64,000 nucleotides of DNA from Amycolatopsis benzoatilytica AK 16/65 (GCF_000383915.1 NZ_KB912942.1:5110367-5174366); one strand, 5' to 3'. Counted from the first letter of the stretch, positions 8,956-18,458 are shown. A program made the numbers and translations. The notes: generated from the letters alone by a model not told the origin.

Positions 8956-9558
8956 TCAGGAAGTGACCACGGGAAGGGTCTTCGGCTTCCAGGAGGGGCG
9001 CGCCGACTCGAAGGAGTCGATGTCCCCCGCGTGGCGCAAGGTCAGGGCGATGTCGTCGAGCCCTTCGAGCAGCCGCCAGCGGACGTAGTCGTCGATCTGG
9101 AACGGCGCGGTGAAGTCCTTGGCCCGCACGGTCTTGGTTTCGAGGTCGACCGAGACCTCGGTGCCCGGCTCGTTCTCCAGCAGCTTCCAGAGCAGCTCGA
9201 CGTCCGACTGCTCGCACTGCGCGGCGACGAGGCCGCCCTTGCCGGAGTTGCCGCGGAAGATGTCCGCGAAGCGGGACGAAATGACGACCCGGAAGCCGTA
9301 GTCCATCAGCGCCCACACCGCGTGCTCGCGGGAGGAGCCGGTGCCGAAATCGGGCCCGGCGACGAGCACCGAGCCGTTCTTGAACGGCTCGGAGTTGAGG
9401 ATGAAGTCCTCCTGGGCGCGCCAGGCGGCGAACAGTCCGTCCTCGAACCCGCTGCGGGTCACTCGCTTGAGGTAGACGGCCGGGATGATCTGGTCAGTGT
9501 CCACGTTGGACCTGCGCAGCGGGACCCCGACGCCGGTGTGCTGGGTGAACGGTTCCAT
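8956..9558 (-). CDS. leuD: 3-isopropylmalate dehydratase small subunit
   Basis: 200 residues, starting [33 protein letters not shown], the swivelling-domain start of Leu[14 protein letters not shown] and FRGNSGKGG are conserved active-site loops. With LeuC it isomerises 2-isopropylmalate to 3-isopropylmalate in leucine synthesis. It lies 23 bases downstream of leuC in the same operon and is followed by a hairpin terminator. Length is typical. Confidence 0.95.
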   Translation of the reverse strand: MEPFTQHTGVGVPLRRSNVDTDQIIPAVYLKRVTRSGFEDGLFAAWRAQEDFILNSEPFKNGSVLVAGPDFGTGSSREHAVWALMDYGFRVVISSRFADIFRGNSGKGGLVAAQCEQSDVELLWKLLENEPGTEVSVDLETKTVRAKDFTAPFQIDDYVRWRLLEGLDDIALTLRHAGDIDSFESARPSWKPKTLPVVTS

Positions 9559-9581
9559 GGTGGTAGCTCCTCTCCCTCAGG

Positions 9582-11006
9582 TCAGGCGGTCAGGTCGGCG
9601 GGCGAGGACAGCGTGCCGCGCACCGCGGTGGCGGCGGCCACGAGCGGCGACACCAGGTGCGTGCGCCCGCCCTTGCCCTGCCGTCCCTCGAAGTTCCGGT
9701 TGGAGGTGGAGGCGCTGCGCTCGCCGGGGGCGAGCTGGTCCGGGTTCATCCCGAGGCACATGGAGCAGCCCGCCTGCCGCCATTCGGCTCCGGCTGCGGA
9801 GAAGACCTTGTCCAGCCCCTCCTCCTCGGCGGCCTTGCGCACCCGCATCGAACCGGGCACCACGAGCATCCGGACCGAATCGGCCACCTTCCGCCCGCGC
9901 AGCACCTCCGCCGCGGCCCGCAGGTCCTCGATCCGGCCGTTGGTGCACGAGCCGAGGAACACCGTGTCCACCGCGACCTCGCGCAGCGGCGTGCCCGGCT
10001 TCAGATCCATATAGGACAGCGCCTTCTCGGCGGCGAAGCGCTCGTTCTCGTCGGCGATGGCCTCCGGGTCCGGCACCGAGGCGCCCAGCGGCAGGCCCTG
10101 GCCCGGGTTGGTGCCCCACGTCACGAACGGGGTCAGCTCGTCCGCGTCGAGGTGCACTTCGGCGTCGAACTGCGCGCCCTCGTCGGTGCGCAGCTCGCGC
10201 CAGTTCGCCACCGCGGCGTCCCAGTCCTCGCCGTGCGGCGCGTGCGGACGGCCCTTGAGGTACTCGAAGGTCGTCTCGTCCGGCGCGATCATGCCGGCCC
10301 GCGCGCCCGCCTCGATCGACATGTTGCAGATGGTCATCCGGGCTTCCATCGACAGGCCCTCGATGGCCTTGCCGCGGTACTCCAGGACGTATCCCTGGCC
10401 GCCGCCGGTGCCGATCTTCGCGATGACGGCGAGGATCACGTCCTTCGCGGTGACGCCCGGCTGCAGCGCGCCGTCGATGTTGATTGCCATCGTCTTGAAC
10501 GGGCGCAGCGGCAGCGTCTGGGTGGCGAGCACGTGTTCGACCTCGGAAGTGCCGATGCCGAACGCCATCGCGCCGAACGCGCCGTGGGTGGAGGTGTGAC
10601 TGTCGCCGCACACCACCGTGGTGCCTGGCTGGGTCAGCCCGAGCTGCGGGCCGATCACGTGCACGATGCCCTGCTCGGCGTCGCCCATCGGGTGCAGCCG
10701 GACGCCGAACTCCTTGCAGTTGCGGCGAAGCGTGTCGACCTGGGTGCGCGACACCGGGTCGGCGATCGGCAGGTCGATGTCCACGGTGGGGACGTTGTGG
10801 TCCTCGGTGGCGATGGTGAGGTCGGGGCGGCGGACCGGGCGCCCGGCCAGGCGCAGTCCGTCGAACGCCTGCGGGCTGGTCACTTCGTGCACCAGGTGCA
10901 GGTCGATGTAGAGCAGATCCGGTTCGGCGCCTTCGCCTCGGCGCACGAGGTGGCTGTCCCACACCTTCTCCGCCAGCGTACGAGCCTTGCCGGTGGGGCT
11001 GGTCAT
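9582..11006 (-). CDS. leuC: 3-isopropylmalate dehydratase large subunit
   Basis: 474 residues from ATG at 11006, preceded by AAGGAGCCGGAG. The open frame continues upstream but through promoter-like DNA. The aconitase-type 4Fe-4S ligands are visible as FLGSCTNGR and [10 protein letters not shown], and substrate loops as [13 protein letters not shown] and [13 protein letters not shown]. It forms the Fe-S subunit of isopropylmalate isomerase with LeuD. It is divergent from an IclR-family regulator; the 145-base spacer contains two palindromes that are good operator candidates. Confidence 0.95.
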   Translation of the reverse strand: MTSPTGKARTLAEKVWDSHLVRRGEGAEPDLLYIDLHLVHEVTSPQAFDGLRLAGRPVRRPDLTIATEDHNVPTVDIDLPIADPVSRTQVDTLRRNCKEFGVRLHPMGDAEQGIVHVIGPQLGLTQPGTTVVCGDSHTSTHGAFGAMAFGIGTSEVEHVLATQTLPLRPFKTMAINIDGALQPGVTAKDVILAVIAKIGTGGGQGYVLEYRGKAIEGLSMEARMTICNMSIEAGARAGMIAPDETTFEYLKGRPHAPHGEDWDAAVANWRELRTDEGAQFDAEVHLDADELTPFVTWGTNPGQGLPLGASVPDPEAIADENERFAAEKALSYMDLKPGTPLREVAVDTVFLGSCTNGRIEDLRAAAEVLRGRKVADSVRMLVVPGSMRVRKAAEEEGLDKVFSAAGAEWRQAGCSMCLGMNPDQLAPGERSASTSNRNFEGRQGKGGRTHLVSPLVAAATAVRGTLSSPADLTA

Positions 11007-11107
11007 CTCCGGCTCCTTCCACGGGATCGGCCGGGACCACGGAACTCGAGCGTCGCCGCCTCTGCGGGAGAAGAGCCGCGTGCGCACGCAGCCCGGGTTC
11101 GGTTTTC

Positions 11108-11145
11108 CCAGATTCTGGACTTCCCACACTACGGGAAGATAGTAT
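11108..11145. promoter_or_regulatory. Divergent leuC–IclR control region with two palindromes
   Basis: The palindrome CCAGATTCTGG occupies 11108–11118. TTCCC-N7-GGGAA occupies 11121–11137. On the plus strand TAGTAT (11140–11145) is a -10-like box ending six bases before the regulator's GTG, so that mRNA is probably leaderless. The palindromes overlap where leuC transcription should start. IclR proteins of the NdgR/AreB type are known to sit beside and control leuCD; the assignment of these particular sites is inference. Confidence 0.5.
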
Positions 11146-11151
11146 CGCGTC

Positions 11152-11853
11152 GTGGGACAGCATAGCGGTATCGGAGTACTGGACAAAGCCGTGGCGGTGC
11201 TGCAGGCCGTCGCCGAGGACCCGTGCGGGCTGGCGGAACTCTGCACGCGCACCGGGCTGCCGCGGGCGACCGCGCACCGGCTCGCGGTCGGACTCGAAGT
11301 GCATCGCCTGTTGCGGCGCGGCCCGGACGGGCGCTGGCGGCCGGGCACCGCGCTCGCCGAACTGGCGGGCGGGTCGACCGACCCGTTGCTCGACGCGGCG
11401 AGCTCGGTGCTGCCGAAGCTCCGGGACATCACGGGCGAAAGCGTGCAGCTTTACCGGCGCGACGGCGTCCAGCGCGTGTGCGTCTCGACCGCGGAGCCGC
11501 CGAGCGGCTTGCGCGACACCGTCCCGATCGGTTCCCGGCTGCCGATGACGGCCGGCTCGGGCGCGAAGGTCCTTGCCGCGTGGTCGGATCCGCACACGCA
11601 GCGGACCATCCTCGCGGACGCGGTCTACGGCGAGCGGACTCTGCTCGAGGTGCGCCGGCGCGGCTGGGCGCAGAGCGTCGCGGAGCGGGAACCGGGCGTC
11701 GCGAGCGTTTCGGCCCCGGTGCGCGATTCCTCCGGCACGGTCGTCGCCGCGGTTTCGGTGTCCGGCCCGATCGAGCGCATCGGCCGCAAACCCGGCGCGC
11801 GGTGGGCGGCCGATCTCCTCGCCGCCGCCGACGCGCTCCAGGAACGTCTCTGA
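11152..11853 (+). CDS. ndgR: IclR-family regulator of leucine/amino-acid metabolism (NdgR/AreB type)
   Basis: 233 residues. An N-terminal winged helix ([13 protein letters not shown] … [18 protein letters not shown]) is followed by an IclR effector domain (SGAKVLAAW … [28 protein letters not shown]). The size and the divergent position next to leuCD match NdgR of Streptomyces and its mycobacterial counterpart Rv2989. A likely effector is a leucine-pathway metabolite (family knowledge, not shown here). GTG at 11152 has no ribosome-binding site but lies six bases after a -10 box, consistent with leaderless translation. A strong terminator follows. Confidence 0.88.
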   Translation: MGQHSGIGVLDKAVAVLQAVAEDPCGLAELCTRTGLPRATAHRLAVGLEVHRLLRRGPDGRWRPGTALAELAGGSTDPLLDAASSVLPKLRDITGESVQLYRRDGVQRVCVSTAEPPSGLRDTVPIGSRLPMTAGSGAKVLAAWSDPHTQRTILADAVYGERTLLEVRRRGWAQSVAEREPGVASVSAPVRDSSGTVVAAVSVSGPIERIGRKPGARWAADLLAAADALQERL

Positions 11854-11881
11854 CCGACGGCTCCCACCACGCGCCCGCCTC

Positions 11882-11921
11882 GGCCGCCTCCCCCGCCACG
11901 CCGGTGGGAGGCGGCCTTTTT
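11882..11921 (+). terminator. Rho-independent terminator of ndgR
   Basis: GGCCGCCTCCC pairs with GGGAGGCGGCC across a 13-base loop and is followed by TTTTT. It begins 29 bases after the stop. Confidence 0.9.
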
Positions 11922-12169
11922 CGCGCGGTTTTCGATCGTCCTCAGTAGACCGTCAAACAGTCCCGAAGGTGCCGCGCCGGCCCGTCGCCGGAGCCTTCGG
12001 CAAACCCTAAGAACAGGCAAAACCGCAGGACAGCGGGTGTCTACATGCGACTTTGCCGGTGCCGCAAGCACTCTCGCCGGTCTTCCGGCCAGTGAAAGAA
12101 AGCCGCCCGGCCGACCCGTCCGGGCGACCCCGATCCCAGGGCGCGGCAACGAAAAAGGGCAGGTCCCGA

Positions 12170-12198
12170 TTGGACTTGCCAAGCCCATGGGTGATAAT
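12170..12198 (+). promoter_or_regulatory. Promoter of second hup gene
   Basis: TTGGAC (12170–12175), a 17-base spacer and GATAAT (12193–12198) form a near-consensus housekeeping promoter. Transcription would start near 12205, giving a 50-base leader that ends in TTGGAGGAACTGGA before the ATG. The rest of 11922–12169 shows no gene. Confidence 0.75.
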
Positions 12199-12253
12199 GG
12201 CCTCGTTCGGCCTGCATGGCCGTGAAAAATAAGTTCTGGTTGGAGGAACTGGA

Positions 12254-12889
12254 ATGGCCAACAAGGCCCAGCTGATCGAAGCTCTGTCCGAGCGCATTGG
12301 CGACAAGAAGGCTGCCGCGGAAGCCGTCGACGGTCTCGTCGACATCATCATCCGCACCGTCCACAAGGGCGAAAAGGTCACCATCACCGGCTTCGGCGTC
12401 TTCGAGAAGCGCGCCCGTGCCGCCCGCACCGCGCGCAACCCGCGCACCGGCGAAGCCGTGCGGGTCAAGAAGACCAACGTGCCCGCGTTCCGGGCCGGCA
12501 CCACGTTCAAGGACGTGATCTCCGGTACCAAGAAGCTGCCGAAGGCGACCGCCGTCAAGCGCGCGACCGCCGGCACCGCCGCGAAGACCACCGCGACGCG
12601 CGCCACCGCGACGACCGCCACCCGCAGCACCCGCGCCACCGCTGCGAAGCCGGCCGCCACCCGCACCCGCGCCACCGCGGCCAAGGCTCCGGCCAAGGCC
12701 ACCGCGGCGAAGGCCACCACCACCCGCGCGAAGGCGACCGCCACCAAGGCCGCCGCCGCCAAGGCCCCGGCCAAGGCCACCACCACGCGGGCCACCAAGG
12801 CCGCCGCCGCCAAGCCGGCCGCCAAGAAGACCACGGCGACCGCGAAGAAGGCCCCGGCCAAGCGCACCTCGGCCGCGAAGAAGAAGTAA
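12254..12889 (+). CDS. hup: HU-family DNA-binding protein with long tail (copy 2)
   Basis: 211 residues. The HU domain (1–92) matches copy 1 except at six of the first 103 positions (L15I, V20A, S22A, N37H, N43T and S92T, copy 1 to copy 2). The tail (about 95–211) is again Ala/Lys/Thr/Arg-rich but about 30 residues shorter and differently arranged. The ribosome-binding context GGAGGAACTGGAATGG is almost the same as in copy 1, so the duplication included the leader. It is transcribed away from copy 1, with leuDC and ndgR in between. It has its own strong promoter and terminator. Most actinobacteria have a single HupB here. Confidence 0.95.
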   Translation: MANKAQLIEALSERIGDKKAAAEAVDGLVDIIIRTVHKGEKVTITGFGVFEKRARAARTARNPRTGEAVRVKKTNVPAFRAGTTFKDVISGTKKLPKATAVKRATAGTAAKTTATRATATTATRSTRATAAKPAATRTRATAAKAPAKATAAKATTTRAKATATKAAAAKAPAKATTTRATKAAAAKPAAKKTTATAKKAPAKRTSAAKKK

Positions 12890-12911
12890 CTCCGGTTCTC
12901 CGGATTTTCAC

Positions 12912-12952
12912 CGACAAGCCCCGCCCGGCTTCTCCCCGGGCGGGGCTTGTCG
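12912..12952 (+). terminator. Terminator of second hup gene
   Basis: CGACAAGCCCCGCCCGG (12912–12928) pairs perfectly with 12936–12952, giving a 17-bp stem with a seven-base loop. It lies 23 bases after the stop. Confidence 0.88.
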
Positions 12953-14529
12953 CATCTGCACCCGGTTTCGCCTGGTTGCCAGAGAAGGCTGGGATGCTTG
13001 GCTCACAGCGGCATCGGCCGCCCGCCTCGACTGCTCACTGAGCGAACCTGCCGCCCCTTGCTGGTTATGCCTAGCCCCGTTATGCCTAGCCCGCCGCTGG
13101 CCCGCCAACGCACCGCTCTCGGCTGCCTGCTCCTCCCCGGGGAGCCTTCGTCTCCCGCCCGCGCCTCCCTGAATTCGCGGAGGCTGTTGGCCGCCACCGC
13201 ATCTCAGAGGGCCGAGTCCCGAACGAGTTGCCGCGCTTCGCCGCGCCGAAGGCTGTGCCCGTTGACCCGCCTCGGCATCGCCCCGTGGCCGCCTCCCCCA
13301 CGCGGCGCTGTCGCCGTCCTCCTCAGCATTCGACCGCACTAGGCAGCACCAGCAGCCCGCGTCCGCCCCCGTACGGCCTGCCCAGACTCCAGTCCACCAA
13401 CGACATCCCCGGCCGTCGCAACGGGCCTGAGTTGCCCGACAGCCCGATCCGGCAGCTGAGCCCCTGCAGCGATCTCGCCATCGCGGTCACCGACGCCGCC
13501 CCCAGCCGCCGCCCGCGTTGCACCCGCCTCCACGCACTGAGCCGCCCAGCCGTCGACGGGCAGCCGCACTCCGGCCGTCTGCCCGCCGGAGTCCGATTTC
13601 GTAGCCGCGAAAAAGCGTTTCGGCGTCCAGGCGCAGTCCGGCCACGAGGCTGGCCGAAGACGCTTGATCCGCAACACGTATGCCCGGCGCCACTCTTCGG
13701 ACGCCCGAACGCGGGGTTCGCTCCGGCGACCGCCGCGACCCGACGCTGCTGGCCGAACCGGCGAATCCCGGACCTCCGCACCAGATCATGCTTCCGGTCC
13801 AGTTCCCGGCGTCGGCCGTCGCGCCGCGGATCCACCGGGGCACCGGTCAACCCGAGAGCCCTGTTCCGCGCCAAGATCCGTTGGCGTGCTTGGCCGCCTG
13901 GCCGGGTGAACTCGAACACCCCAGCGCGGCACCGAATCCCGGTGCCCGGCCCGCTCATCTGAGCTGCCGCACGGAAGATCGAGCATTGTCCCAGTCCGCT
14001 GCTGAGCGCGCAGGACGGCCGGAAGAGTCTTTTCGACCAGCGGATTTTCCCTGGCCGGATCAGCCATTCCGGCTGCGGGCGCGACGACTGGCCCGTCGCC
14101 CCGACCGGGTGCGGGCGGCTCGCCCGGCGTTCCGAGGGACCTTCCGCCACGATGCCGCACGCGCCGGATTCCGGCAACCGCCGGGTTTCCTTGCCGTGTC
14201 CGGTCCGGCACAATGAGTGGTGCCCGGGTGTCCGCGGTCACCCGGGCCGCGCTGTGTCCACAACGGACTCTCCGGTTGTTACCCGAACGTGACCACCGGT
14301 TGTCGCGCCCGGCCCTCGCGCACCCGGGCGAACCGCCGAATACGGGCTGGTTTCGCCAGCGCACACCCGCTTTTCCGGACTGCGGCGGCAACCTCGCGCG
14401 CCCGGGCGCGGCGCGCCCGCGAAAGTAGGTGCCGGGCCACGAAAAGCGGCCGCGAACGGTGAACCGGTCGCGCGATCGCCTCCGCCGAGTGTTGGTCTAT
14501 GCAATCATGTCGCCCGGCAAGGATCCCGA
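12953..14529. other. 1.6-kb gene-poor region
   Basis: Open frames exist on both strands (the longest about 296 codons, minus strand 13323–14213), but their translations are Arg/Gly/Pro-rich and unlike any family I know. None has a convincing ribosome-binding site. Visible structures are a 15-bp tandem duplication at 13064–13093 and a hairpin GCCCGGGTG-N8-CACCCGGGC at 14222–14247. The region may be a decayed locus or may hold non-coding transcripts. The proV promoter should lie in the last 100 bases. Confidence 0.5.
13064..13093. repeat. 15-bp tandem duplication
   Basis: GTTATGCCTAGCCC plus one variable base occurs twice in direct succession (13064–13078 and 13079–13093). Confidence 0.8.
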
Positions 14530-15741
14530 GTGCGAAAACATGAGAAGACTGTGCCGATAGTTCGTGTGGAGAAGCTGTACAAAGTGTTCGGCCGCGAGGC
14601 CGAAGCGGCGGTGGCCAAGCTGGAGAACGGCGCCGACCGCAGCCAATTGGGCGGGGCGACCGCGGCCGTGATCGACGCCTCGTTCTCCGTGGAGCGCGGC
14701 GAGATCTTCGTGGTGATGGGACTGTCCGGTTCGGGCAAGTCCACCCTGCTGCGGACGCTGAACGGACTGCTGCCGGCCACGTCCGGGCGGGTGCTGGTGG
14801 ACGACACCGACCTCACCGGCAGGTCCGCCGGGCAGGTGCGCGAGCTGCGCCAGCGGCGGATGAGCATGGTGTTCCAGCATTTCGCGCTGTTCCCGCACCG
14901 CACTGTCGCGGAGAACGTCGCCTACGGGCTGAGCGTGCAGAACGCGCCGCGCGAACGGCAAACCGAACGCACCGCCGAAGCGCTGGAAATGGTCGGCCTC
15001 ACCGGCTGGGAGGACCGGTTGCCCGGTCAGCTTTCCGGCGGGATGCGCCAGCGCGTCGGCCTCGCCCGCGCGCTGGCCGCGGACACCGAGATCCTGCTGA
15101 TGGACGAGGCGTTCAGCGCGCTCGACCCGTTGATCCGCAAGGAAATGCAGGACCAGCTGCTGGTCCTGCAGCGCCAGCTCGGGAAGACGATCGTCTTCAT
15201 CACGCACGACCTGAACGAGGCGATGCGGCTCGGCGACCGGATCGCGATGATGCGCGATGGCCGGATCGTCCAGGTCGCCACCGCGCAGGAGATGCTGACC
15301 AGCCCGGCCGACGAATACGTCGCGAGGTTCGTGCGCGACGTCGACCGCACTCGGGTGCTCACCGCCGCGGCGGTCATGGCACCCGCGAAAATCACCTTCA
15401 CCACCGCCGATCCGCCCGCGCAAGCGCGGGAAACGATGCGCCGGAACGAACTTACCGGCGTACTGGTGACCGAGAACGCGCGATTCGCCGGCTCGGTCAC
15501 GCTGAGCGCGGTGACCGAGGCCGTCGAAAGCGGCGCGGACACGATCGCCGGAGCGGTGGACCGCAACGCGGCGAGGACCGCGCCGGACACCCTGATGGCC
15601 GACCTGTTCGGCAGCGCCGCGTCCGCGCTGGCACCGCTGGCAGTCGTCGGCAAGGAGGACGCACTGCTCGGCCAGATCACCGGCGAGGCGCTGCTGACCA
15701 CGCTGAGCGGCGGAGAAGACGAGGTGCGCACCCATGACTGA
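14530..15741 (+). CDS. proV: Glycine betaine/proline ABC transporter ATP-binding protein
   Basis: 403 residues. An N-terminal segment of about 55 residues (KLYKVFGREAEAAVAKLENG) precedes Walker A GLSGSGKST, as is specific for ProV/OpuAA. The signature LSGGMRQRVGLARAL and Walker B ILLMDEAFSALD follow. The C-terminal 120 residues form a CBS-pair-like regulatory part, which in relatives senses ionic strength. GTG at 14530 has AAGGA six bases upstream; an internal GTG at 14551 is an alternative. The end overlaps proW by eight bases. It energises osmoprotectant uptake at the inner face of the membrane. Confidence 0.92.
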   Translation: MRKHEKTVPIVRVEKLYKVFGREAEAAVAKLENGADRSQLGGATAAVIDASFSVERGEIFVVMGLSGSGKSTLLRTLNGLLPATSGRVLVDDTDLTGRSAGQVRELRQRRMSMVFQHFALFPHRTVAENVAYGLSVQNAPRERQTERTAEALEMVGLTGWEDRLPGQLSGGMRQRVGLARALAADTEILLMDEAFSALDPLIRKEMQDQLLVLQRQLGKTIVFITHDLNEAMRLGDRIAMMRDGRIVQVATAQEMLTSPADEYVARFVRDVDRTRVLTAAAVMAPAKITFTTADPPAQARETMRRNELTGVLVTENARFAGSVTLSAVTEAVESGADTIAGAVDRNAARTAPDTLMADLFGSAASALAPLAVVGKEDALLGQITGEALLTTLSGGEDEVRTHD

Positions 15742-16615
15742 GAGTCTCGCTATCGGCGATCTGCCGCAGATTCCCGTCGGCACCTGGTTCAAAGCGGTCA
15801 TCGACTGGCTGCAGGGCAACATCGGCCCGTTCTTCGACTTCGTCGAGAAGGTCGTCAACGGCGCGATCACTGGGCTTTCCTCCGCGCTGACCTGGGCTCC
15901 GTGGCCGGTCCTGCTGGTGCTGTTCGGCGCGCTCGGCTGGTGGCTGCGCGGCTGGAAGTTCGGCCTCGGCGCGGCGATCGGCTTCGCACTGATCAACAGC
16001 CTGCGCGAGTTTCCGTCCGCGATGCAGACGCTGTCTCAGGTGCTGGTGTCCGGCGTGGTCGCGGTGGCGATCGCGATCCCGGTCGGGATCGCGGCCGCGC
16101 GCCACGAGACGGTGACCCGGATCGTCAAGCCGGTGCTGGACTTCATGCAGACGCTGCCCGCGTTCGTCTACCTGATTCCGGTCATCTTCTTCTTCTCCAT
16201 CGGACCGGTGCCCGGCGTCGTCGCGACCGTGGTGTTCTCGCTGCCGCCCGGCGTGCGGCTGACCGAACTCGGCATCCGCCAGGTCGACCCCGAAATGGTC
16301 GAAGCCGGGGAGGCGTTCGGCTCCCCGCCGGGCCGGATCCTGCGGGAGATCCAGATCCCGCTGGCGATGCCGTCGATCATGGCCGGCATCAACCAGATCA
16401 TCATGCTGTCGCTGTCGATGGTGGTGATCTCCGGCATGGTCGGCGCGCCCGGCCTCGGCGCCGAGGTGTACGCCGCGGTCACCAGCCTGAAGCTGGACCT
16501 CGGCTTCAACGCCGGCATCAGCGTTGTGGTGCTGGCGATCTACCTCGACCGGCTGACCTCGGCGCTGGGCGCGCGTTCGGCGGTCGGCCGGGCGCAGCGG
16601 CTGGCTTCCGCCTGA
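15734..16615 (+). CDS. proW: Glycine betaine/proline ABC transporter permease
   Basis: 293 residues with about six to seven hydrophobic spans after an amphipathic N-terminus of about 50 residues. The EAA loop that contacts ProV is visible as EMVEAGEAFGSPPGRILREIQIP. FMQTLPAFVYLIPVIFFFSIGPVPG and GAPGLGAEVY are ProW hallmarks. The start overlaps the proV stop (ATGACTGA), showing coupling. proX follows after 34 bases. Confidence 0.93.
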   Translation: MTESLAIGDLPQIPVGTWFKAVIDWLQGNIGPFFDFVEKVVNGAITGLSSALTWAPWPVLLVLFGALGWWLRGWKFGLGAAIGFALINSLREFPSAMQTLSQVLVSGVVAVAIAIPVGIAAARHETVTRIVKPVLDFMQTLPAFVYLIPVIFFFSIGPVPGVVATVVFSLPPGVRLTELGIRQVDPEMVEAGEAFGSPPGRILREIQIPLAMPSIMAGINQIIMLSLSMVVISGMVGAPGLGAEVYAAVTSLKLDLGFNAGISVVVLAIYLDRLTSALGARSAVGRAQRLASA

Positions 16616-16649
16616 CCCGCCAACCTCCGTCTCCAGAAAGGACGAACGA

Positions 16650-17558
16650 GTGCGCACAACGAAACGCTTCGGCCGGATCCTCGCCGTGGGCGCCGCCGTG
16701 ACGGCCCTGGTCGGCCTCACCGCGGCGTGCGGCGGCCGGGAGGCCCAATCGGGCAACAGCCAGCAGGCGAAGACCGTCACCATCGGCTACATCAACTGGG
16801 ACGAGGACGTCGCCCTCACCAACCTGTACCAGGCGGTGCTGGAGGAGAAGGGATACACGGTCAAGACGCAACTGCTCGACGTCGGCCCGATCTACGCGGG
16901 CTTGGCCAAGGGCGACGTCGACCTGTTCCTCGACTCGTGGCTGCCCGCGACGCACAAGCAGTACTGGGACCAGTACCACGAGAAGCTCGAAGATCTCGGC
17001 GCCTGGTACGACAAGGCGACTCTCAACCTGGCCGTGCCGCAGTATGTGAACGACGTCAACAGCATCGCCGACCTCAAGGACAAGGCGAGCATGTTCGGCG
17101 GCAAGATCACCGGCATCGAGGCCAGCGCGGGCGAGACCGGCATCGTCCAGAAGGACGCGGTCCCGCAGTACGGCCTCAACGGCGCGATGACCCTGCAGAA
17201 CTCGTCGACCACCGCGATGCTGGCCGCGCTGGACAGCTCGATCAAGGCGAAGAAGCCGATCGTGGTCACGCTGTGGCACCCGCACTGGGCCTACTCCCGC
17301 TACCAGCTCAAGGATCTGCAGGACCCGAAGGGCGCGATGGGCAAGGGCGAGCAGATCCACGCCCTGGGCCGCAAGGGCTTCGGAAAGGACTTCCCGGCGC
17401 TCGCCGCGGTGGCCAAGAAGCTGAAGATGTCCGACGAGGACCTCGGTTCTCTCGAGGACGCGATCCAGAAGGCCCCGAAGGGCCAGGAGAAGGCCGCCGC
17501 CAAACAGTGGGCGGACCAGCACAAGCAGTTCGTGGACCAGGCGTTCGCCGGTCTCTGA
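16650..17558 (+). CDS. proX: Glycine betaine-binding lipoprotein
   Basis: 302 residues. The signal peptide ends in the lipobox LTAAC, so the mature protein should be anchored outside the membrane by a lipidated Cys. The OpuAC-type binding fold is recognisable from VTIGYINWDEDVALTNLYQAVLEEKGYTV, DLFLDSWLP and TLWHPHWAYSRYQLKDL, whose tryptophans would cage the quaternary ammonium. GTG at 16650 follows AAAGGACGAACGA. It completes a proVWX operon ended by a strong hairpin. The ligand could also be proline betaine or carnitine. Confidence 0.92.
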   Translation: MRTTKRFGRILAVGAAVTALVGLTAACGGREAQSGNSQQAKTVTIGYINWDEDVALTNLYQAVLEEKGYTVKTQLLDVGPIYAGLAKGDVDLFLDSWLPATHKQYWDQYHEKLEDLGAWYDKATLNLAVPQYVNDVNSIADLKDKASMFGGKITGIEASAGETGIVQKDAVPQYGLNGAMTLQNSSTTAMLAALDSSIKAKKPIVVTLWHPHWAYSRYQLKDLQDPKGAMGKGEQIHALGRKGFGKDFPALAAVAKKLKMSDEDLGSLEDAIQKAPKGQEKAAAKQWADQHKQFVDQAFAGL

Positions 17559-17570
17559 CGCTCTTTTCCA

Positions 17571-17605
17571 CGACGGCCCCGCGCTCCCGGAGCGCGGGGC
17601 CGTCG
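17571..17605 (+). terminator. Terminator of proVWX
   Basis: A 16–17-bp stem, CGACGGCCCCGCGCTCC against GGAGCGCGGGGCCGTCG, starts 13 bases after the proX stop. Confidence 0.88.
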
Positions 17606-17701
17606 CGTTGCACCGGACCGCCCTCTGCGGTAACCGGTGGAGCCAAATGCCTCCCAGTTTCGCCAGCAGCGCAGGGAGGACCGACACCGACCTGACCATC
17701 G

Positions 17702-18160
17702 TCACGGCGTCCAGGAGCAGCGGTCCCGTTGCGATTCAAGAGAAAAGACGTTGCCGGGCGAGACATAGCCCAGCAGCGGATCGCTCATCGCCACCACGGA
17801 CACCCGGATCCCGTGCCCGGACCGGATGAGCAAGGCCAGCGGCAGCGTGATCATCTCGCCGGCCAGGAGGTCGCCGCAGATCTGCCGGTTGAGCTGGACC
17901 GAACTGGTCAAGTCGCGGGCGGAGGCGCTGACGCCTTGTCCGCCGTGCCCGGCTCCGGCTCCGGCCGTCTGAGGCTCGCTTCGCTCGGCACACCGCCAGC
18001 CAGCCCCGGCCGCGGATTCAGGAGTGCTCCACGTCACCGGCCCAGCACGCCTACGCACCTGTCCGCCACCTGACGCGGACGCTTCCTCCGACGAACCCTC
18101 GCCCGCCGGTGCCGTCGGAGCAGCTGTGCGCTGAATCACTCCACCCAGCACACCGTCCAT
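17702..18160 (-). CDS. Hypothetical protein (weak)
   Basis: A possible 152-residue protein from ATG at 18160. The first 90 residues are low-complexity Gly/Ala/Ser, but the last 60 read like a real globular segment (ICGDLLAGEMITLPLALLIRSG, VSVVAMSDPLLGYVSPGNVFSLES). I do not recognise a family. No clear ribosome-binding site is visible, and the frame continues upstream into the tRNA-Glu terminator. It could be a gene remnant. Nothing else is evident in 17606–18181. Confidence 0.28.
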   Translation of the reverse strand: MDGVLGGVIQRTAAPTAPAGEGSSEEASASGGGQVRRRAGPVTWSTPESAAGAGWRCAERSEPQTAGAGAGHGGQGVSASARDLTSSVQLNRQICGDLLAGEMITLPLALLIRSGHGIRVSVVAMSDPLLGYVSPGNVFSLESQRDRCSWTP

Positions 18161-18181
18161 AATGGCCGGAACGGGAAATAC

Positions 18182-18216
18182 AAAAAAGCCCCGCACTCTT
18201 GCGAGTGCGAGGCTTT
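18182..18216 (-). terminator. Terminator of tRNA-Glu transcript
   Basis: On the minus strand AAAAGCC-x-CGCACTC pairs with GAGTGCG-x-GGCTTTT around a TTGC-type loop and ends in a U6 run. It lies 10 bases past the tRNA 3' end. Confidence 0.82.
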
Positions 18217-18225
18217 TGCCTGCTG

Positions 18226-18298
18226 TACCCCCGATGGGATTCGAACCCACGCTACCGGCGTGAGAGGCCGGCGTCCTAGGCCGCTAGACGACGGGGGC
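18226..18298 (-). tRNA. tRNA-Glu (CUC anticodon)
   Basis: 73 bases reading leftward from GCCCCCGTCGTCTAGCGG. The anticodon arm is CCGGC-CTCTCAC-GCCGG, so the anticodon is CTC. The T arm contains GGGTTCGAATCCC. The acceptor ends CGGGGGT plus discriminator A, and CCA is not encoded. Confidence 0.95.
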
Positions 18299-18386
18299 TA
18301 GGAACTTCCCCGTTTCCGGGGTTTTCTTGCTGGAGAGAACTTACCAGAGCCGATTTCTCGCCTCCGAGAGGGGGTCCTCTCCGCAG

Positions 18387-18458
18387 CTGGGGTACCAGGA
18401 CTCGAACCTAGACTAACTGGACCAGAACCAGTCGTGCTGCCAATTACACCATACCCCA
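18387..18458 (-). tRNA. tRNA-Gln (CUG anticodon)
   Basis: 72 bases from TGGGGTATGGTGTAATTGG. The anticodon arm is ACTGG-TTCTGGT-CCAGT, giving anticodon CTG. The T arm contains GGTTCGAGTCC. Acceptor TGGGGTA pairs with TACCCCA and the discriminator is G. The tRNA-Glu/tRNA-Gln pair lies 88 bases apart on one strand, as in related genomes. Gln-tRNA there is either charged directly or made through GatCAB, which is encoded at 53–57 kb. Confidence 0.95.

Noticed and set aside
13323..14213. 296-codon minus-strand frame in the gene-poor region
   Set aside because: No ribosome-binding site, no family resemblance and Arg/Gly-rich composition in all frames; treated as non-coding, though a heavily decayed gene cannot be excluded.
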